Source: Sphaerisporangium rufum (lineage in GTDB: Bacteria > Actinomycetota > Actinomycetes > Streptosporangiales > Streptosporangiaceae). Taken from it: DNA of 64,000 bases. Positions within the stretch are counted from its first letter, which is position 1. Every line of letters begins with the position of its first letter. Shown here piece by piece: positions 1 through 8,581 of the stretch. The notes beneath the pieces were generated by a model. It made no database searches. It was not told where the DNA came from and saw nothing but the letters and a program-made list of their open reading frames with translations. The translations under genes and the position numbers were made by a program. The stretch covers positions 183,073 through 247,072 of the forward strand of contig NZ_BOOU01000036.1 of NCBI RefSeq assembly GCF_016863395.1, read 5' to 3'.

Positions 1-2
1 GA

Positions 3-761
3 CTGGCCCGGGGATACACCGCGGTGACGGCCGCCCATTTCGATGATCTGGTCGGGCAGACGCCCCGCCTCGACGGGTGCGTCGTGCTCTACCCGAGGCA
101 TGGGGACGGCGACCTGCAGAGCCTCGTCCACCGGTCCATGCCCGCCGTCTCCTTCGACCCGGATCCCGCGGAGAACGAGTTCCGGTGGTGGGTCGGCGTC
201 AATTACGTCGACTCGATTCGCGGCCTGCTCACCCACCTGAGGTCCCGAGGGGCACGGCGGGTGGCGGCCCTGGTCGGGCAGACCGACAACATGTACCGGC
301 GGTCGATCCTCGGCGTCTACACCGCCACGGTCCGGTCGTGGGGTGATGCTCCGATGATCCGCATGGCCGACGACGGCATCGGCGAGGCGGCCGGAGCGGA
401 GGCCGCGGCGAACCTCCTGCGCGCCGGTGACCCGCCCGACGCGGTCATCACGTCCTCGAGCGTCTTCGCGCGGGGGGCGCTCACGGCCGCACTGGAGATG
501 GGGGTGAAGGTCCCCGACGAGTTGATGATCGCCACGGTGACGGACGGGCCGCTGGCCGAGTACGCGTCCACCCCGATCACCGGCCTGCGGCTCAACGTGA
601 ACAGGTCGGCCCGCTACCTCGTCGAGCTGCTGGAAGCACGGATCCGGGGCGCGGCGGCGCCCGCCATGAACCCGAGCGTGGCACTGGAGCTCATCCAGCG
701 CAGCGCGACCCGCAGGAAGCCGCAGATCGACGGAAGGGACGCCGCAGGACTTCCACGGTGA
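3..761 (+). CDS. LacI-family transcriptional regulator, C-terminal part (cut by window edge)
   Basis: The reading frame is open from the left edge, so this is the 3' part of a longer gene; the in-frame GTG near base 24 need not be the real start. The protein has the periplasmic-binding-protein fold of the LacI/GalR effector domain: a stretch like 'LDGCVVLYPR', then 'RGARRVAALVG', 'PDAVITSSSVFARGAL' and the terminal 'ELIQRSATR', all typical of LacI regulators (usually about 330 aa, DNA-binding helix-turn-helix at the missing N-terminus). About 250 residues are visible. It probably senses a sugar-like ligand. Its relation to the lanthipeptide genes downstream is unknown because almost 600 bases separate them. 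Confidence 0.85.
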   Translation: MARGYTAVTAAHFDDLVGQTPRLDGCVVLYPRHGDGDLQSLVHRSMPAVSFDPDPAENEFRWWVGVNYVDSIRGLLTHLRSRGARRVAALVGQTDNMYRRSILGVYTATVRSWGDAPMIRMADDGIGEAAGAEAAANLLRAGDPPDAVITSSSVFARGALTAALEMGVKVPDELMIATVTDGPLAEYASTPITGLRLNVNRSARYLVELLEARIRGAAAPAMNPSVALELIQRSATRRKPQIDGRDAAGLPR

Positions 762-1348
762 GATCCTCGGCGCTCCCCCGGGGGCCTGGAGAACATGCGT
801 GAACGTTATCGCGTCCCCAATGGTGGATCTTCGCTGCGCGCGGGAGGGGTGTTCGGGCCGGGCGGCACGCCGGCGGAGGGCTACATTCACAAATCCCGAT
901 AATTGTCGCCCGCAATACATGAAGAATCTCCGGTACATTGGTGGGAAATATCGCCGGGCGACCGGCGGCCGGAGCTGTTCGCCGCCGCCTGCTCGCGCTT
1001 CCGAACAGCGAAAACCTTCTCGCGGCCTCCCTTCCGCATGAAAGCGGACCGGTGGGTCGTCCCGCATCGGGTGCCGTCGCCGAGGTGGTCGTCATGGCCC
1101 GTTGCGGGACGAAACCCCTGATGTGCACGGTCCCCTCGGTGAGCGTGGGCCGGCGGTACGGAAGTGACCGATCTCGCTTGCGCGTCCCGGACATCCCGTC
1201 GGCGGCTGGGCAGGATCCGGCCCAGCCAACGGCAGTTTTCCCCTTTCCGTCGAATATCAGCCAGTCTGCATATCTCCTGCTATGTATTGATTTTTTCGAT
1301 CGGCTGACCAACGCTGATCGGGACGCCTGGTCATGGAAGGGAGTAAGA
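762..1348. other. Intergenic region upstream of the lanthipeptide precursor
   Basis: No convincing gene lies in these 587 bases; the frames that cross it lack family resemblance. Two AT-richer patches, about 880-960 and 1230-1310, stand out from the GC-rich surroundings. The second, containing TATGTATTGAT near 1281, is a plausible promoter for the precursor gene, but no clear -35/-10 pair can be assigned. Confidence 0.4.
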
Positions 1349-1534
1349 ATGCCTGTCACCCTGGAACGCTCTGCCGAGATCGTCGCCGCGTGGCGCAGCG
1401 GAGCCGAGGTCGAGGGCTGGGACAGCCCGGCCGGCCCACTGTTCATCGGCGAATACGCCGAGTCGGAGATCACATTGACGGCGATGGACACCCGGCTGGC
1501 GAGCTCGTGCACCTGCAGCCGCTTCTGCTGCTGA
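1349..1534 (+). CDS. Lanthipeptide precursor peptide (class II), LanA
   Basis: This 61-aa peptide ends in the Ser/Thr/Cys-dense sequence 'LASSCTCSRFCC' directly before its stop and lies 19 bases before a LanM synthetase. Four Cys (54, 56, 60, 61) and several Ser/Thr (42, 44, 48, 52, 53, 55, 57) can form lanthionine or methyllanthionine rings. The leader is acidic (WRSGAEVEGWDSPAGP, then GEYAESE), as usual for LanM substrates. There is no Gly-Gly/Gly-Ala or AxA processing site, so the cleavage point cannot be read from sequence. A strong GGAAGGGAG Shine-Dalgarno sits 5 bases before ATG 1349. The leader may belong to a known family of short actinobacterial peptides, but I could not check this. 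The RiPP role is inferred from composition and the LanM neighbour. Confidence 0.82.
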   Translation: MPVTLERSAEIVAAWRSGAEVEGWDSPAGPLFIGEYAESEITLTAMDTRLASSCTCSRFCC

Positions 1535-1553
1535 TCAAGAAAGGATGATCCAT

Positions 1554-4454
1554 GTGGCCGGGGACTTCGACCCGTCGCTGGACTTTCTGACCGCACCGGC
1601 GCTGGCCGGGCTGTCCGCCAAGCTAGGATCGATCCCCGGCCTCGCGGAAGCGGAGGCCCGGCTGATCTGCCGGCGAGCCGCCGAAGCGCTGGAAGAGACC
1701 CTCCGCCTCAAGGTCAACAGGGTCCTGCTGCTGGAACTCAACGCCGCCAGGATCAGCGGAAGGCTGACCGCCGAGACGCCGCAGCTGCGGTGGCAGGAAT
1801 GGAAGGCGACGGCCGAGAGGCCCGAGTTCTGGCCGTCCCTGACCGAGCACTACCCCACGATGCCGTCCAGGCTGGGCGCGCTCATCGACAACAGGTGCGC
1901 AGCGGCCGTGGAACTGGCCCACAGGTTCGCAACCGACCGCACGGCGCTCACCGCCCTGCCCGGCGGTCTCCGCGGCGAGCTGGCCTGCGTCGACTTCGGG
2001 ACGGGAGACAGCCATCGCGGAGGGCACAGCGTCGCCGTCCTGCACGGCTCGCAGGGCAAGGTGGTCTACAAGCCCCGGTCCCTCGCCGTGGACGAGGCGC
2101 TGGCGCGGCTGATCGACCGCCTGGCACCCCGGCTGCCCGCCGGAAGCAGCATTCGCGTGCCCGGCGTGCTGATCCGCCAGGGATACGGCTGGGCGGAGCA
2201 CATCCAGCACCGCTACTGCGCCGACGAGGCGGAGCTGCGGTCCTTCTACCGCGGTGTCGGGCACTGGCTGGCGCTGATGCGGCTGATCGGCGGCAGCGAC
2301 CTGCACATGGAGAACCTCATCGCGGCCGGTCCCGCGCCCGTCGTCGTCGACTGCGAGACGCTGTTCACCCCGCACGTCCCGGCAAAACCGTCCGGATACG
2401 GCGACGCCGTCGACCGGGCGACCGACCTGCTCAGCGGATCGGTGCTGCGCACCGGACTCCTCCCCGGACGCGGCGTCTCGCTCGCCTGGCGCGGCGTCGA
2501 CATGTCGGCCGCCGGGGGCCTGCCCGGCCAGCAGCCGTACACGCAGATGCCGGTCGTCGTCGACGCGGGCACGGACATGGCGAGATTGGGGATGGAACGG
2601 GTCGAGCTGGGCGCGGTGCGCAACCACCCGAGCCCCGATCCGATCCTCGTGCACTACTGGGACCTGGTGCTGTCCGGATTCACCGAACTGGTCGAGCACC
2701 TCGACCTGCTGGATCGGCGGGACGAGCTCGCCGGGCTGCTCACGGACTTCGCCGACCGTCCTATCCGGGTCGTGCTCCGTGCCACCGAGGCGTACGCCGA
2801 GTTGGCCCGCATGTTGTGGCACCCGGCCGCGCTGCACGACGAGCCGGCCGCGACGGGCAGGGCGGCGGGGCTGCTGGCCCAGCACGCCGAGAACCTGCCC
2901 GGCGCGCCGTCGGACCCCGAGGTGATCGACGCCGAGGTGGCCGAGTTGCTGGTCGGCGACATCCCCTTCTTCGCCACCACCCCTGCTCGCGGCCGGCTGG
3001 ACGGCCCAGGCGGAACCTCGTACGGAGACGAGCAGGACCTCATCGCGGACGCGCTGCGGCGCTGGCGTGACCGTGACGCAGCCCTGGACCGCGAGGTGAT
3101 CCGGTCCGCTCTGGTCAGCGCCTACCTCAATGAAGGGTGGATGCCCGCCAACAAGCGGATGACCGCGCCTCTCATCCGGCACCAGGACCTCGACCGGCGC
3201 CGGCGCCGGATCGCGGCCGGGATCGCCCGCACCGTGCTCGACACGGCGGTCCGGGGCGACGACGGCACCGTGACCTGGATCGCACCGGTGCTCACCTCCG
3301 ACGGCTGGTTCGTACAAGCGCTGTCTCCCGACGTGTACGGCGGGGCGTACGGGGTCGCCATCACTCTGGCCGCCTACGTGAGTGAGACCGGGCAGGGCAG
3401 GGCCGACGAGGTGCCGGGGCTGGACGGGCTGCTCGCCGATCTCCTCCATACGATCAGGCTGGCCGAGGAGCGCGACGCGGAGGCACGCCGCACCGGGCCG
3501 CGGCGCCGCCCCGCCACCCCGGGCGGTTACGTCGGCATCGGCTCGCAGATCTGGACCTGGCTGCTGCTGCGCAGGCTGGGCACCGTCGGCTCGGCGGAGG
3601 CGGTCGCCCGGGCCGGCGCCCTGGCGGGGCAGCTGCCCGAGGCGGTGGCCGCCGACGGGGTGTACGACCTGCTCACCGGCATGGCAGGCGCCATCGTGCC
3701 GTTGCTCCGCCTGTCGGAACAGACCGGTGACCAGCGGTGGTCCACGCAGGCCCACCGCATCGGGGAGTGCCTGCTCTCACTGGCCCACATCGACGACCGG
3801 GGAGCACGCTGGCCCAGCACCGCGTTCCCACAGGGGTTAGGCGGGGTCTCACACGGCGCCACCGGGATCGCCTGGGCGCTGGCCAGGCTCGCCGACAGCG
3901 CCACGGCCGGCGCCGCGGACTTCCGCACCCTGGCAGCCAGCGCCTTTCTGTACGAGGAGTCACTGTACGACCCGGCGGAGAAGGGCTGGCGCGACCTGCG
4001 CGAAATGGACGACCGTCGCGTGACCTCCAGCGCGTGGTGCCACGGCGCCGCCGGCATCGGGCTCGTCGCGGCCGACCGGCTGGCCCGCGAAGGTGACCCG
4101 CGCTGGGCGGACGTGCTGCGCCGGGCCGCCGCGTCGTCCTGGTCGAAGGGCATCGGCTGGAACCACACGCTCTGCCACGGAGACCTCGGCAACTGGGAGG
4201 TCGTGCGCCACGCGATCGACGCGGGTGTCGGGCCCGGAGAGCTGACCCCGGAGTACCTCGCCGCGTACATGATCGGCAGCATGGACGAGCACGGCCCGGT
4301 GAGCGGCCTTTCCCGGGACGCCTTCAGCCCAGGTCTGATGCCGGGAGTGGGCGGCATGCTCTACCAACTACTACGCCTGCACCCCGGCACCTCCCTCCCC
4401 TCCATCCTGCTCCCCGACCCGGACAACCAGTGTGGCTGGCCCCATACGCGGTAA
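1554..4454 (+). CDS. lanM: Class II lanthionine synthetase LanM
   Basis: This bifunctional enzyme of about 966 aa dehydrates Ser/Thr of the precursor and adds Cys thiols to form (methyl)lanthionine. The N-terminal kinase-like dehydratase half shows 'GKVVYKPRSLAVDEA' and 'GGSDLHMENLIAAG' followed by 'VVVDCETLF', the LanM ATP-site signatures. The C-terminal LanC-like cyclase has the zinc ligands in 'SSAWCHGAAGIG' and 'LCHGDLGNWE'. Full length for the family. The ATG at 1545 touches its AAGG with no spacing, whereas GTG 1554 lies 8 bases after the same GGA, so I prefer GTG. It directly follows the precursor. No LanT transporter, leader protease or tailoring enzyme lies nearby, so export and maturation must use genes elsewhere. 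Confidence 0.93.
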   Translation: MAGDFDPSLDFLTAPALAGLSAKLGSIPGLAEAEARLICRRAAEALEETLRLKVNRVLLLELNAARISGRLTAETPQLRWQEWKATAERPEFWPSLTEHYPTMPSRLGALIDNRCAAAVELAHRFATDRTALTALPGGLRGELACVDFGTGDSHRGGHSVAVLHGSQGKVVYKPRSLAVDEALARLIDRLAPRLPAGSSIRVPGVLIRQGYGWAEHIQHRYCADEAELRSFYRGVGHWLALMRLIGGSDLHMENLIAAGPAPVVVDCETLFTPHVPAKPSGYGDAVDRATDLLSGSVLRTGLLPGRGVSLAWRGVDMSAAGGLPGQQPYTQMPVVVDAGTDMARLGMERVELGAVRNHPSPDPILVHYWDLVLSGFTELVEHLDLLDRRDELAGLLTDFADRPIRVVLRATEAYAELARMLWHPAALHDEPAATGRAAGLLAQHAENLPGAPSDPEVIDAEVAELLVGDIPFFATTPARGRLDGPGGTSYGDEQDLIADALRRWRDRDAALDREVIRSALVSAYLNEGWMPANKRMTAPLIRHQDLDRRRRRIAAGIARTVLDTAVRGDDGTVTWIAPVLTSDGWFVQALSPDVYGGAYGVAITLAAYVSETGQGRADEVPGLDGLLADLLHTIRLAEERDAEARRTGPRRRPATPGGYVGIGSQIWTWLLLRRLGTVGSAEAVARAGALAGQLPEAVAADGVYDLLTGMAGAIVPLLRLSEQTGDQRWSTQAHRIGECLLSLAHIDDRGARWPSTAFPQGLGGVSHGATGIAWALARLADSATAGAADFRTLAASAFLYEESLYDPAEKGWRDLREMDDRRVTSSAWCHGAAGIGLVAADRLAREGDPRWADVLRRAAASSWSKGIGWNHTLCHGDLGNWEVVRHAIDAGVGPGELTPEYLAAYMIGSMDEHGPVSGLSRDAFSPGLMPGVGGMLYQLLRLHPGTSLPSILLPDPDNQCGWPHTR

Positions 4455-4516
4455 GCCGACGCGTTCCGTCCGGTGGTCGATGCCCTGCCCCCTTCGGGAC
4501 CGCGCAGGCCCGCCGG

Positions 4517-6277
4517 CTACAGCGGCGGGTAGGCGTTGGCCAGAAGCTGCCGGAACAGCGCGGGGAACCACTGCCCCTCCGCAGGGGCGTTCGGCAGCGC
4601 CTGGCCCGGTACGTACGCGCCGCGCGGCTCCTGGAACAGCGGGTCGCACCGCTGGTCGAACGGGATGTTCTCCGGGTTGGGCACGACATTCGCCGCGCTG
4701 GCGCCGTCGGAGACACCAGGCGGCTTGATCCAGGCATAGGCGTCGATGCCGGGCGCGGGATCGGCCCGCGGCCGCTCGCCGAGCCCGGTGCCCGTCTGAT
4801 TGCACCAGTTGGCGAGGCTGACACGGCGGTCCACCCGGGACTGATCGACGAACGTGTTCGCATCGGTCGAAGTGCTCGCCGCCGCCGGCCGGGCCGGGCC
4901 GCCCCAGCCGTTCCGGGAGGTGTCTATCACCATGCCGATGGTGGGCGGAAACCCGGCGGCGATCAGCCGGTTCCGGAACGCCTGGGCGAACGACAGCTCG
5001 TCGACGTAATCGTTCCAGTCCACCCAGCGGGTCCACTTCACCGGCGTCCCGGCGATCATCGTGGAGGCGGTGAAGAACGGCTCGGTGAGCGCGCCCCACT
5101 CGGCGGTGTTCACCGTGAAGCCGTGCACGGGCGGCAGGCCGCCGCCGGTGGCATTGCCGATGCCGGCCAGCAGTTCGGCCGCCGCGCCGAAATTGTCCGC
5201 CCAGCCGAGCCTCCCGTGGTTGGACGCGTCGAGGTAGGTGTACACGTTAGGGATGCCGTACAGGCGGTTCAGGGCGTACCGCACGGCCAGCGGATAGACG
5301 CCGCCGGCGCGGACCGGCTCGCAGTTGATGGTGTAGATGGTGCCGGTCGGCATCACCAGGCCCGGCAGGAAGTCCGGCTCGACCACCGCGACGATGCGCA
5401 ACCGCCGGTAGGCCGGGTCGGCGAGGATCGAGGCGATCGGGTCGACGTACCTGGTGCGGTACTGGTCGAGACCGTCCGCCGCGATGGTGAAATCGCCGGT
5501 GCTGGCGTACCGCAGGCAGTTGCGGTCGGGCAGGTCGTTCAGCACGATCTGGATGGTGAGCGGCGTCGCACCGTTCGCGGCGTCCTGCCGCACCGCCTCG
5601 TCGAGGTGCGCCCGCAGCCCCGGAATCGAGGAGGTGCCCGCGATGCGGGACACCCGGTCCAGCCACACACCGGTCGAGGTCCGCGCCACCGCCTCCCCGC
5701 CTGGCTCGCCCGCCGCCGCGGCCGACCACGTAGGGTCCACGTACCCGTCGGCCCCGGCGTAGGGGTTGTCCACCCGCGCGGGATCCGGCGCGGGGGTGGG
5801 ACTAGGCGTGGGTGTGGGCGTCGGGGTCGCCGTGGGGGTCACCGGCGGATTGGGACCGAGGCAGCCGACGCCGTTCAGCAGGAACAGCGCGGGCGGCGAG
5901 TTCGTGCCGGTGTACGACCCGTTGAAGCCGACCGTGATCCGCTGCCCCTGGTCCAGCGTCCCGTTGTACGGCAGATTCGCGGCCGTCACGTCCCTGCCCG
6001 ACTGGCTCCACGTGGCGGACCACCCGTTGTCCACCTTCTGGCCCCCCGACCAGGTGAACGTCAGCCGCCACGAGGTGATCCGCGAGGCCATGTTCTCGAT
6101 GGTGACGTTCGCCCCGAACCGCCCGCTACTGTCCCAGGTCTTCGCATACGTCACCCGGCAGGTGGCCGGTGGCATCGCCGCCAGCGCGGGCACGGCCACC
6201 GCCACGACCGCGAACGCCACCATTCCCGCGACCATCGCAAGGATCCCTCGGCACCGCGTCCTCCACCGCACCACCAC
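4517..6277 (-). CDS. Secreted glycoside hydrolase family 6 cellulase with N-terminal CBM2
   Basis: 586-aa secreted enzyme. Residues 1-33 are a signal peptide ending VPALA; about 36-140 is a CBM2 cellulose-binding module ('GWSATWSQSG', 'NGSYTGTNSPP'); then a Pro-Thr linker; then a GH6 domain to the end with 'VEPDFLPG', 'DTSRNGWGGP' and 'WIKPPGVSDG'. The role is hydrolysis of beta-1,4-glucan, probably cellobiohydrolase-like. The usual Y-D-L-P-D-R-D-C segment reads N-D-L-P-D-R-N-C: Asn247 and Asn253 replace the conserved Tyr and the Asp that supports the catalytic acid. I start at GTG 6277 because GAGGAGG lies 6 bases upstream; the ATG at 6337 has no such site. The gene converges on lanM 62 bases away. 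I see no CebR/CelR palindrome upstream. Confidence 0.9.
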   Translation of the reverse strand: MVVRWRTRCRGILAMVAGMVAFAVVAVAVPALAAMPPATCRVTYAKTWDSSGRFGANVTIENMASRITSWRLTFTWSGGQKVDNGWSATWSQSGRDVTAANLPYNGTLDQGQRITVGFNGSYTGTNSPPALFLLNGVGCLGPNPPVTPTATPTPTPTPSPTPAPDPARVDNPYAGADGYVDPTWSAAAAGEPGGEAVARTSTGVWLDRVSRIAGTSSIPGLRAHLDEAVRQDAANGATPLTIQIVLNDLPDRNCLRYASTGDFTIAADGLDQYRTRYVDPIASILADPAYRRLRIVAVVEPDFLPGLVMPTGTIYTINCEPVRAGGVYPLAVRYALNRLYGIPNVYTYLDASNHGRLGWADNFGAAAELLAGIGNATGGGLPPVHGFTVNTAEWGALTEPFFTASTMIAGTPVKWTRWVDWNDYVDELSFAQAFRNRLIAAGFPPTIGMVIDTSRNGWGGPARPAAASTSTDANTFVDQSRVDRRVSLANWCNQTGTGLGERPRADPAPGIDAYAWIKPPGVSDGASAANVVPNPENIPFDQRCDPLFQEPRGAYVPGQALPNAPAEGQWFPALFRQLLANAYPPL

Positions 6278-6639
6278 GCTGCGCCTCCTCGAAACCGGCC
6301 CACGGAAACCCCCAAGGCAGAGCAGGGAGGCGATCACTACGATTCGCCCATCTCGCGCGCCTGTACACCGCCCACCCGGCCGCTCGGCCCGTGCGGCCCG
6401 TCCGCCGGTCGCGATCAGGTCGTCTAGCTCGGTAAAGGAGCACTTATCGGCCCGTCACTCACCTGCCGCTCCTGAAAGCTTCAGCCCTTCGATCGGCCGG
6501 CGAGGTGGTCCGGCGGTGGCGGAAGGATCGAGTTCGATCCCTCGGCGGCCGACATCTTCGCCCAGGCGCTCGACGAGTAGCCGGCACCCCCCGCTAGCAG
6601 TCGTGTTGGCAAGACCCGGAGATTGTCCGGACAAAGCGA
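6278..6639. other. Intergenic region between the cellulase and tRNA-Arg
   Basis: This stretch holds the promoter side of the cellulase gene, read leftwards. I find no gene with a usable start. A short open frame ending at about 6580 (IEFDPSAADIFAQALDE) looks protein-like but has no start codon or ribosome site, so it could be a gene remnant or chance. Confidence 0.3.
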
Positions 6640-6675
6640 AAGGCCCGTCCCAGGTCTTCCCTGGTGGCGGGCCTT
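6640..6675 (-). terminator. Terminator of tRNA-Arg
   Basis: Inverted repeat AGGCCCG (6641-6647) / CGGGCCT (6668-6674) with an inner CCAGG/CCTGG stem, 10 bases downstream of tRNA-Arg on its strand, followed on the minus strand by TTTCGCTTTG. Confidence 0.75.
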
Positions 6676-6684
6676 CCTGCGTTG

Positions 6685-6757
6685 CGCGGCCGGGAGGACT
6701 CGAACCCCCAACCTTCTGATCCGTAGTCAGATGCTCTATCCATTGAGCTACGGCCGC
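6685..6757 (-). tRNA. tRNA-Arg, anticodon ACG
   Basis: 73-nt cloverleaf on the minus strand. The acceptor stem is GCGGCCG/CGGCCGC with discriminator G. The D arm is GCTC/GAGC, the anticodon arm TCTGA-CTACGGA-TCAGA (anticodon ACG, read as ICG for CGU/CGC/CGA), and the T arm GGGGG-TTCGAGT-CCTCC. No CCA is encoded. A terminator hairpin follows. Confidence 0.97.
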
Positions 6758-6962
6758 TCGCTGCGCTAGCAAGCATAGCGGAACTCGCGCGCTGCCTCGA
6801 ACCGGATACGGGACAGGGCGAGGGAGCGTGTTCAGGGAGTGGCCGGGCGGCCGGCGGGGCGGGGTCAGCAGGACGGGGACAGCAGGCTCGGCCATTGCAG
6901 ATTGTCCGTAACGCCACCGATGATGCCGATCCTCTACTCTGCCAGGAAACAGGGGGTCGAGG

Positions 6963-7703
6963 ATGAGCACACCACCGCACGGGGCGGAGCGCGAGCCGGG
7001 GGACGACGACGCGGGCAGGCAAGACCGGCCGCCGCCGGCGGGGCCGCCGTCCTCGCCACGGGACGGTGCACCGCAGGGGTCGCCACCGCGTGGTCCGTCG
7101 CAGTGGGTGCCGCCGGAAGGGATGACGCCGGGCGGGCCGTCGCGGCAGGGGCAGCCTCCCGGGGGACCTCGCAGCGGGCCGCCACCGCAGGGACCGCCGG
7201 CCGGTGGCCCTCCGGGTGGGCCGCGACCGGCTGGGCCGCCGCAGGGCGCAACGCATGGCGGGCCGCCGCCGCAGGGGCCGCCGTACGGGGGGCCTCCTCA
7301 GGGGGCCACGCATGGCGGGCCGCCGCCGCAAGGGCCGCCGCCGGGGGGAGCGCACGGTGGACCCCCGGGCGGGCCGGTGGGGTATGGAGGGCCGCCGGCG
7401 GGGCGGTCGACCGGGACGGTGGTGGGGCTGGCGTTCGCGGGGATCGCGATCTACACCGTCATCAACTTCGCCGCCGCCATCATCGCGCTGAGTCTCGCCC
7501 GCGACAGCGACACGGCCCCCGTGGTCCTCGGAGCCGGCGCGGTGCTGCTGGCGCTGGTCGCGCTGGGCGGCGGCGCCGCGCTGCTGTTCGTGCGCCGGCC
7601 GTGGGCCACCGGGCTGGGCATGGGGCTGATGATCGGCTGGGCGATCTCGTCGATCGTCACCGCCGGTTACTGCACCGGGCTGAATCCCGGGCTGTACGGC
7701 TGA
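6963..7703 (+). CDS. Pro/Gly-rich protein with C-terminal membrane domain
   Basis: 246 aa in two parts. Residues 1 to about 140 are low-complexity Pro/Gly/Gln (PPQGPP-type repeats), with two near-identical 19-residue blocks built around ATHGGPPPQGPP. Residues about 145-246 contain three hydrophobic segments ('GLAFAGIAIYTVINFAAAII', 'GAGAVLLALVALGGGAALLF', 'GLGMGLMIGWAISSIVTAG'). ATG 6963 follows a purine-rich AGGGGGTCGAGG. It is the first gene of a co-directional string with the Lgt-like, radical SAM and small membrane proteins, ending 1 base before the next start. The Pro-rich part probably lies in the cytoplasm as a flexible interaction region. No function can be named; DUF4190-like or interferon-induced-transmembrane-like proteins are possible relatives. 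Confidence 0.75.
   Translation: MSTPPHGAEREPGDDDAGRQDRPPPAGPPSSPRDGAPQGSPPRGPSQWVPPEGMTPGGPSRQGQPPGGPRSGPPPQGPPAGGPPGGPRPAGPPQGATHGGPPPQGPPYGGPPQGATHGGPPPQGPPPGGAHGGPPGGPVGYGGPPAGRSTGTVVGLAFAGIAIYTVINFAAAIIALSLARDSDTAPVVLGAGAVLLALVALGGGAALLFVRRPWATGLGMGLMIGWAISSIVTAGYCTGLNPGLYG
7244..7355 (+). repeat. 57-bp tandem repeat inside the Pro/Gly-rich gene
   Basis: Two successive 57-bp units (19 codons) share the core acgcatggcgggccgccg, starting at 7251 and 7308 with only a few differences. They encode the ATHGGPPPQGPP blocks. The number of units may vary between strains by slippage. Confidence 0.8.
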
Positions 7704-7704
7704 C

Positions 7705-8580
7705 ATGCCGCTGCACGAGATCTTCGTCGGGCTCGGCGTGCTGGTGGCGTCGGTGGTGTTCGTCCGGGAGGCCCGGCGGCGCGGCGCGCTGAACGAGCAG
7801 TCGCTGGTCGCGGTGACCGGCGCGCTGGTCGGCGGGGCCATCGGCATGCGGCTGGCCGGCTGGCTGGAGACGCTGGACCTGGCGGAGCTGTGGCTGTACG
7901 GCTCGCGCAGCGTGCTCGGCGGGCTGGCCGGCGCGTACGCGGGGGTGCTGGTGGCCAAGCGGATCATCGGCCATCGGCAGCGCACCGGCGATCTGTTCGC
8001 CCCGGCGGTGGCACTCGGGATGGCGGTCGGCCGGATCGGCTGCGCGCTGACCGAGGCACCCGGCCGGCCGACCACGCTGCCGTGGGGGGTGCACGCGCCC
8101 GCGACGACGCCGGAGTGCCCGGGGTGCCTGGCCGGGCAGGCGATGCACCCGTCGTTCGTGTACGAGATCATCTTCCAGCTCGCCGCGTTCGCGGCGCTGC
8201 TGTGGGCGCGCGACCGGCTGGATCGGCCGGGCGAGCTGTTCACGCTCTACCTGGCCGGATACGCGGTCTTCCGGTTCCTGGTCGAGTTCACCCGGGCGAA
8301 CCGGACGATGTGGCTGGACCTGACCGGCCCGCAGTGGTTCCTGCTGCCGGGCCTGGCGCTGCTCGCGCTGCGGGTCGGCTACGGCCTGCGGCGCGGCTAC
8401 TACGACGCCCTGCTGCGGCGACCGGCGGTGCCGGGGCCGGCGTCCGAGGACGGGGACGGAGACGGAGACGGAGACGGAGAAGGCGACCGCGACGGCGACG
8501 GCGCGAACGGGGGCCACCCGCGGCCGATGCGATACACCACCAAGCCGGATCCCGCGTCCGGTGCCGGCGAAAGGTCATGA
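7705..8580 (+). CDS. Prolipoprotein diacylglyceryl transferase-like (Lgt paralog)
   Basis: 291-aa polytopic membrane protein resembling Lgt in its second half: 'GMAVGRIGCALTEAPG' sits where Lgt has its GRxGNFxNxE signature, followed by the 'HPSFVYE' block and the final helices ('YAVFRFLVEFTR'). It departs from housekeeping Lgt in key places. The Asn-Phe and second Asn of the signature are lost (Cys-Ala and Thr), and the HGG-type motif before it is replaced by 'SVLGGLAGAYAG', with no His. The C-terminal tail has a Gly-Asp run. It sits 1 base after the Pro-rich gene and 1 base before the radical SAM gene, so it is probably co-translated. It may move a lipid or headgroup onto a substrate other than ordinary lipoproteins; this is inference. 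Confidence 0.8.
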   Translation: MPLHEIFVGLGVLVASVVFVREARRRGALNEQSLVAVTGALVGGAIGMRLAGWLETLDLAELWLYGSRSVLGGLAGAYAGVLVAKRIIGHRQRTGDLFAPAVALGMAVGRIGCALTEAPGRPTTLPWGVHAPATTPECPGCLAGQAMHPSFVYEIIFQLAAFAALLWARDRLDRPGELFTLYLAGYAVFRFLVEFTRANRTMWLDLTGPQWFLLPGLALLALRVGYGLRRGYYDALLRRPAVPGPASEDGDGDGDGDGEGDRDGDGANGGHPRPMRYTTKPDPASGAGERS

Positions 8581-8581
8581 G

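Noticed and set aside
799..1041. Possible second small peptide upstream of the lanthipeptide precursor (MKNLRYIGGKYRR... at 919)
   Set aside because: No ribosome site, Arg/Pro-rich, no Cys/Ser core of the LanA type.
1623..3755. 710-aa open frame opposite lanM
   Set aside because: Antisense shadow of a well-supported LanM; composition is Arg/Gly/Pro-rich with no family resemblance.
4430..6427. 665-aa open frame opposite the GH6 gene
   Set aside because: Shadow frame of high-GC coding DNA; the minus strand carries clear CBM2 and GH6 domains.
6473..6580. Short open frame ending FAQALDE
   Set aside because: No start codon or ribosome site; cannot be supported as a gene.
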